Shown piece after piece: positions 63,097 to 64,000 of a stretch of 64,000 bases of DNA (the stretch's first letter is position 1; the number at the start of each line of letters is the position of its first letter). The notes below the pieces were generated by a model. The model searched no databases, was not told where the DNA came from, and was given only the letters and a program-made list of their open reading frames with translations. The position numbers were made by a program, and so were the translations under genes. The stretch is from Neobacillus sp. FSL H8-0543 (lineage in GTDB: Bacteria > Bacillota > Bacilli > Bacillales > Cytobacillaceae). The stretch is from contig NZ_CP151943.1 of the NCBI RefSeq assembly GCF_038592905.1, forward strand, positions 2,110,501-2,174,500. Reading direction: 5' to 3'.

Positions 63097-63367
63097 TCTA
63101 CGATCTCCAATACTTAATATTATTGTTTCATAAGATTAATCAATTAAACTCTTTCGAGAATAACCTTTATTATTATTCTCTTCAGTAAGAATAAAAGTAA
63201 CAGGATATGAATTACTTACCTAACTCATTTTTTCATATTACATTTATCTTTCCTGTTGGTAATGTGGAGGCAGGGTACAAGCATTCACTAAAGGGACATT
63301 TTAATTGCTTCTGACCAAGTTCTAAATCCATTCATCAATTTTCTTTCACTTTCCGACGAAATTTAAA
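63097..63367. other. Intergenic gap
   Basis: 270 bases, no gene or clear terminator seen between the GT4 and WecC-like genes. Confidence 0.4.
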
Positions 63368-64000
63368 TTATAATTTATATGAACCTTCAAACACACAGAT
63401 ATTTTTGGTATCAAGAACAAGCTTGTCCTTAATGAGATTCATATTGTTTTTAATATGATCATGCCCAACCATAACAACAAGGATTTCTATCTCATTTAAA
63501 AAGTCCTCAAAGTTCATAAATTGATGGTCAACAATTCTTGTTTTTACAAAGGGATCAAATACCTTAACACCAAAAGCCAAGTGCTCATCCATTCTTTCTA
63601 ATAATTGGAGTGTTGGGCTTTCTCTTGTATCATCGACATTTTCTTTATAAGCCATTCCATATAAACCAACCTTTGAAATGTCTTTAATATTATGTTCTCT
63701 CATAATATCTCTGATTCGTCCTAGGACATGTCTAGGCATAGAATCATTTATCTTACGGGCAGCCAAGATAAGGTTTGTTAAATCTGGGTAGTCACCTACT
63801 AAGAACCATGGATCCACTGAAATACAATGTCCACCAACACCTGGACCTGGTTGTAATATATTGACTCGTGGATGTTTATTTGCAATTTTGATAATCTCAT
63901 ATACATCCATATTATCTGTACGACAGATTTTCGCTAATTCATTTGCAAACGCAATATTGATATCACGATAAGTATTCTCTATTACTTTAGACATCTCAGC
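63368..64000 (-). CDS. wecC: UDP-N-acetyl-D-mannosaminuronate dehydrogenase-like (partial)
   Basis: The C-terminal 208 or more residues of a nucleotide-sugar dehydrogenase; the gene runs off the window end. Seen are NTYRDINIAFANELAKI, PGPGVGGHCISVDPWFLV, GLYGMAYKENVDDTRESP and the C-terminal NAD-sugar domain. The VGGHCISVDPWFL form is that of WecC/CapL (UDP-ManNAc dehydrogenase) rather than UDP-glucose dehydrogenase, where the Cys motif differs. It oxidises UDP-ManNAc to UDP-ManNAcA. Confidence 0.85.
   Translation of the reverse strand, partial: AEMSKVIENTYRDINIAFANELAKICRTDNMDVYEIIKIANKHPRVNILQPGPGVGGHCISVDPWFLVGDYPDLTNLILAARKINDSMPRHVLGRIRDIMREHNIKDISKVGLYGMAYKENVDDTRESPTLQLLERMDEHLAFGVKVFDPFVKTRIVDHQFMNFEDFLNEIEILVVMVGHDHIKNNMNLIKDKLVLDTKNICVFEGSYKL

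Overview
The window comes from a low-GC Gram-positive chromosome, most likely a Bacillaceae member (Bacillus or Neobacillus type). The signs are strong AGGAGG-type ribosome binding sites, frequent TTG and GTG starts, two ComK-family genes, the small Bacillus families DUF1659, DUF2922 and YvrJ, PucR/CdaR-type regulators, and lipoproteins with short signal peptides. No rRNA, tRNA or CRISPR array was seen.

Layout. 0.1-1.7 kb: an ABC-F ATPase. 2.5-10.1 kb: an eight-gene minus-strand catabolic cluster (HMG-CoA-synthase-like protein fused to a zinc-ribbon/OB domain, SCPx-type thiolase, class III CoA transferase, EamA transporter, a duplicated EthD-like gene, SCP2-like protein, alpha/beta hydrolase), divergent from a PucR-type regulator. 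12.8-18 kb: a Cof-type phosphatase, a second PucR/CdaR-type regulator and an old-yellow-enzyme/FAD/4Fe-4S reductase with two palindromes in front of it. 18.7-21.5 kb: DUF1659, DUF2922, YvrJ, an HTH protein and a very hydrophobic Ala/Gly/Thr-rich protein. 22.4-29.6 kb: a minus-strand gamma-glutamylation operon (M20 peptidase, SDR, PuuA-like synthetase, aldehyde dehydrogenase, PuuD-like hydrolase, amino-acid permease). A near-perfect sigma-54 promoter precedes it, and a divergent sigma-54 activator lies at 30-32 kb. 32-34 kb: a frameshifted Excalibur lipoprotein, a response regulator lacking its phospho-acceptor Asp, and a diheme cytochrome c. 34.7-37.2 kb: an SPP1-like replication module (G38P-, G39P- and DnaB/G40P-like). 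38-41 kb: an HTH protein, a ComK-family protein and two XRE regulators. 42-50 kb: YkvA, DUF4230, a large secreted cell-wall-binding protein, two lipoproteins and several decayed genes. 50.9-64 kb: a minus-strand surface-polysaccharide locus (galE, rfbB, rfbA, wzx, wecE-like, formyltransferase, three glycosyltransferases, wzy-like, wecC-like).

The region from 12 to 46 kb is threaded with a noncoding element of about 360 bp. There are six full copies and two partial ones, all in the same orientation, each full copy carrying three related palindromes around AATCAAACGTTTGATT. Three copies (at 12.2, 41.2 and 45.3 kb) are preceded by an 18-codon open reading frame ending LSIEL. In two of these the ribosome binding site lies inside a hairpin. 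I could not match this unit to anything I know; it is the best candidate here for something undescribed. Short REP-like motifs (ACCGTCCCC and GGGGAGTGACAGGCAC) are scattered in the same gaps.

How the genes may work together (inference). The 2.5-10 kb cluster looks like CoA-dependent carbon-carbon bond chemistry on an acylated or ring compound. The sigma-54 operon looks like uptake, gamma-glutamylation, two oxidation steps and deglutamylation of an amine. An SDR stands where an amine oxidase would be expected, so an amino alcohol is a plausible substrate. The polysaccharide locus carries the enzymes for dTDP-4-amino-4,6-dideoxygalactose plus a formyltransferase and a WecC-like dehydrogenase, a sugar set like that of enterobacterial common antigen but in a Gram-positive.
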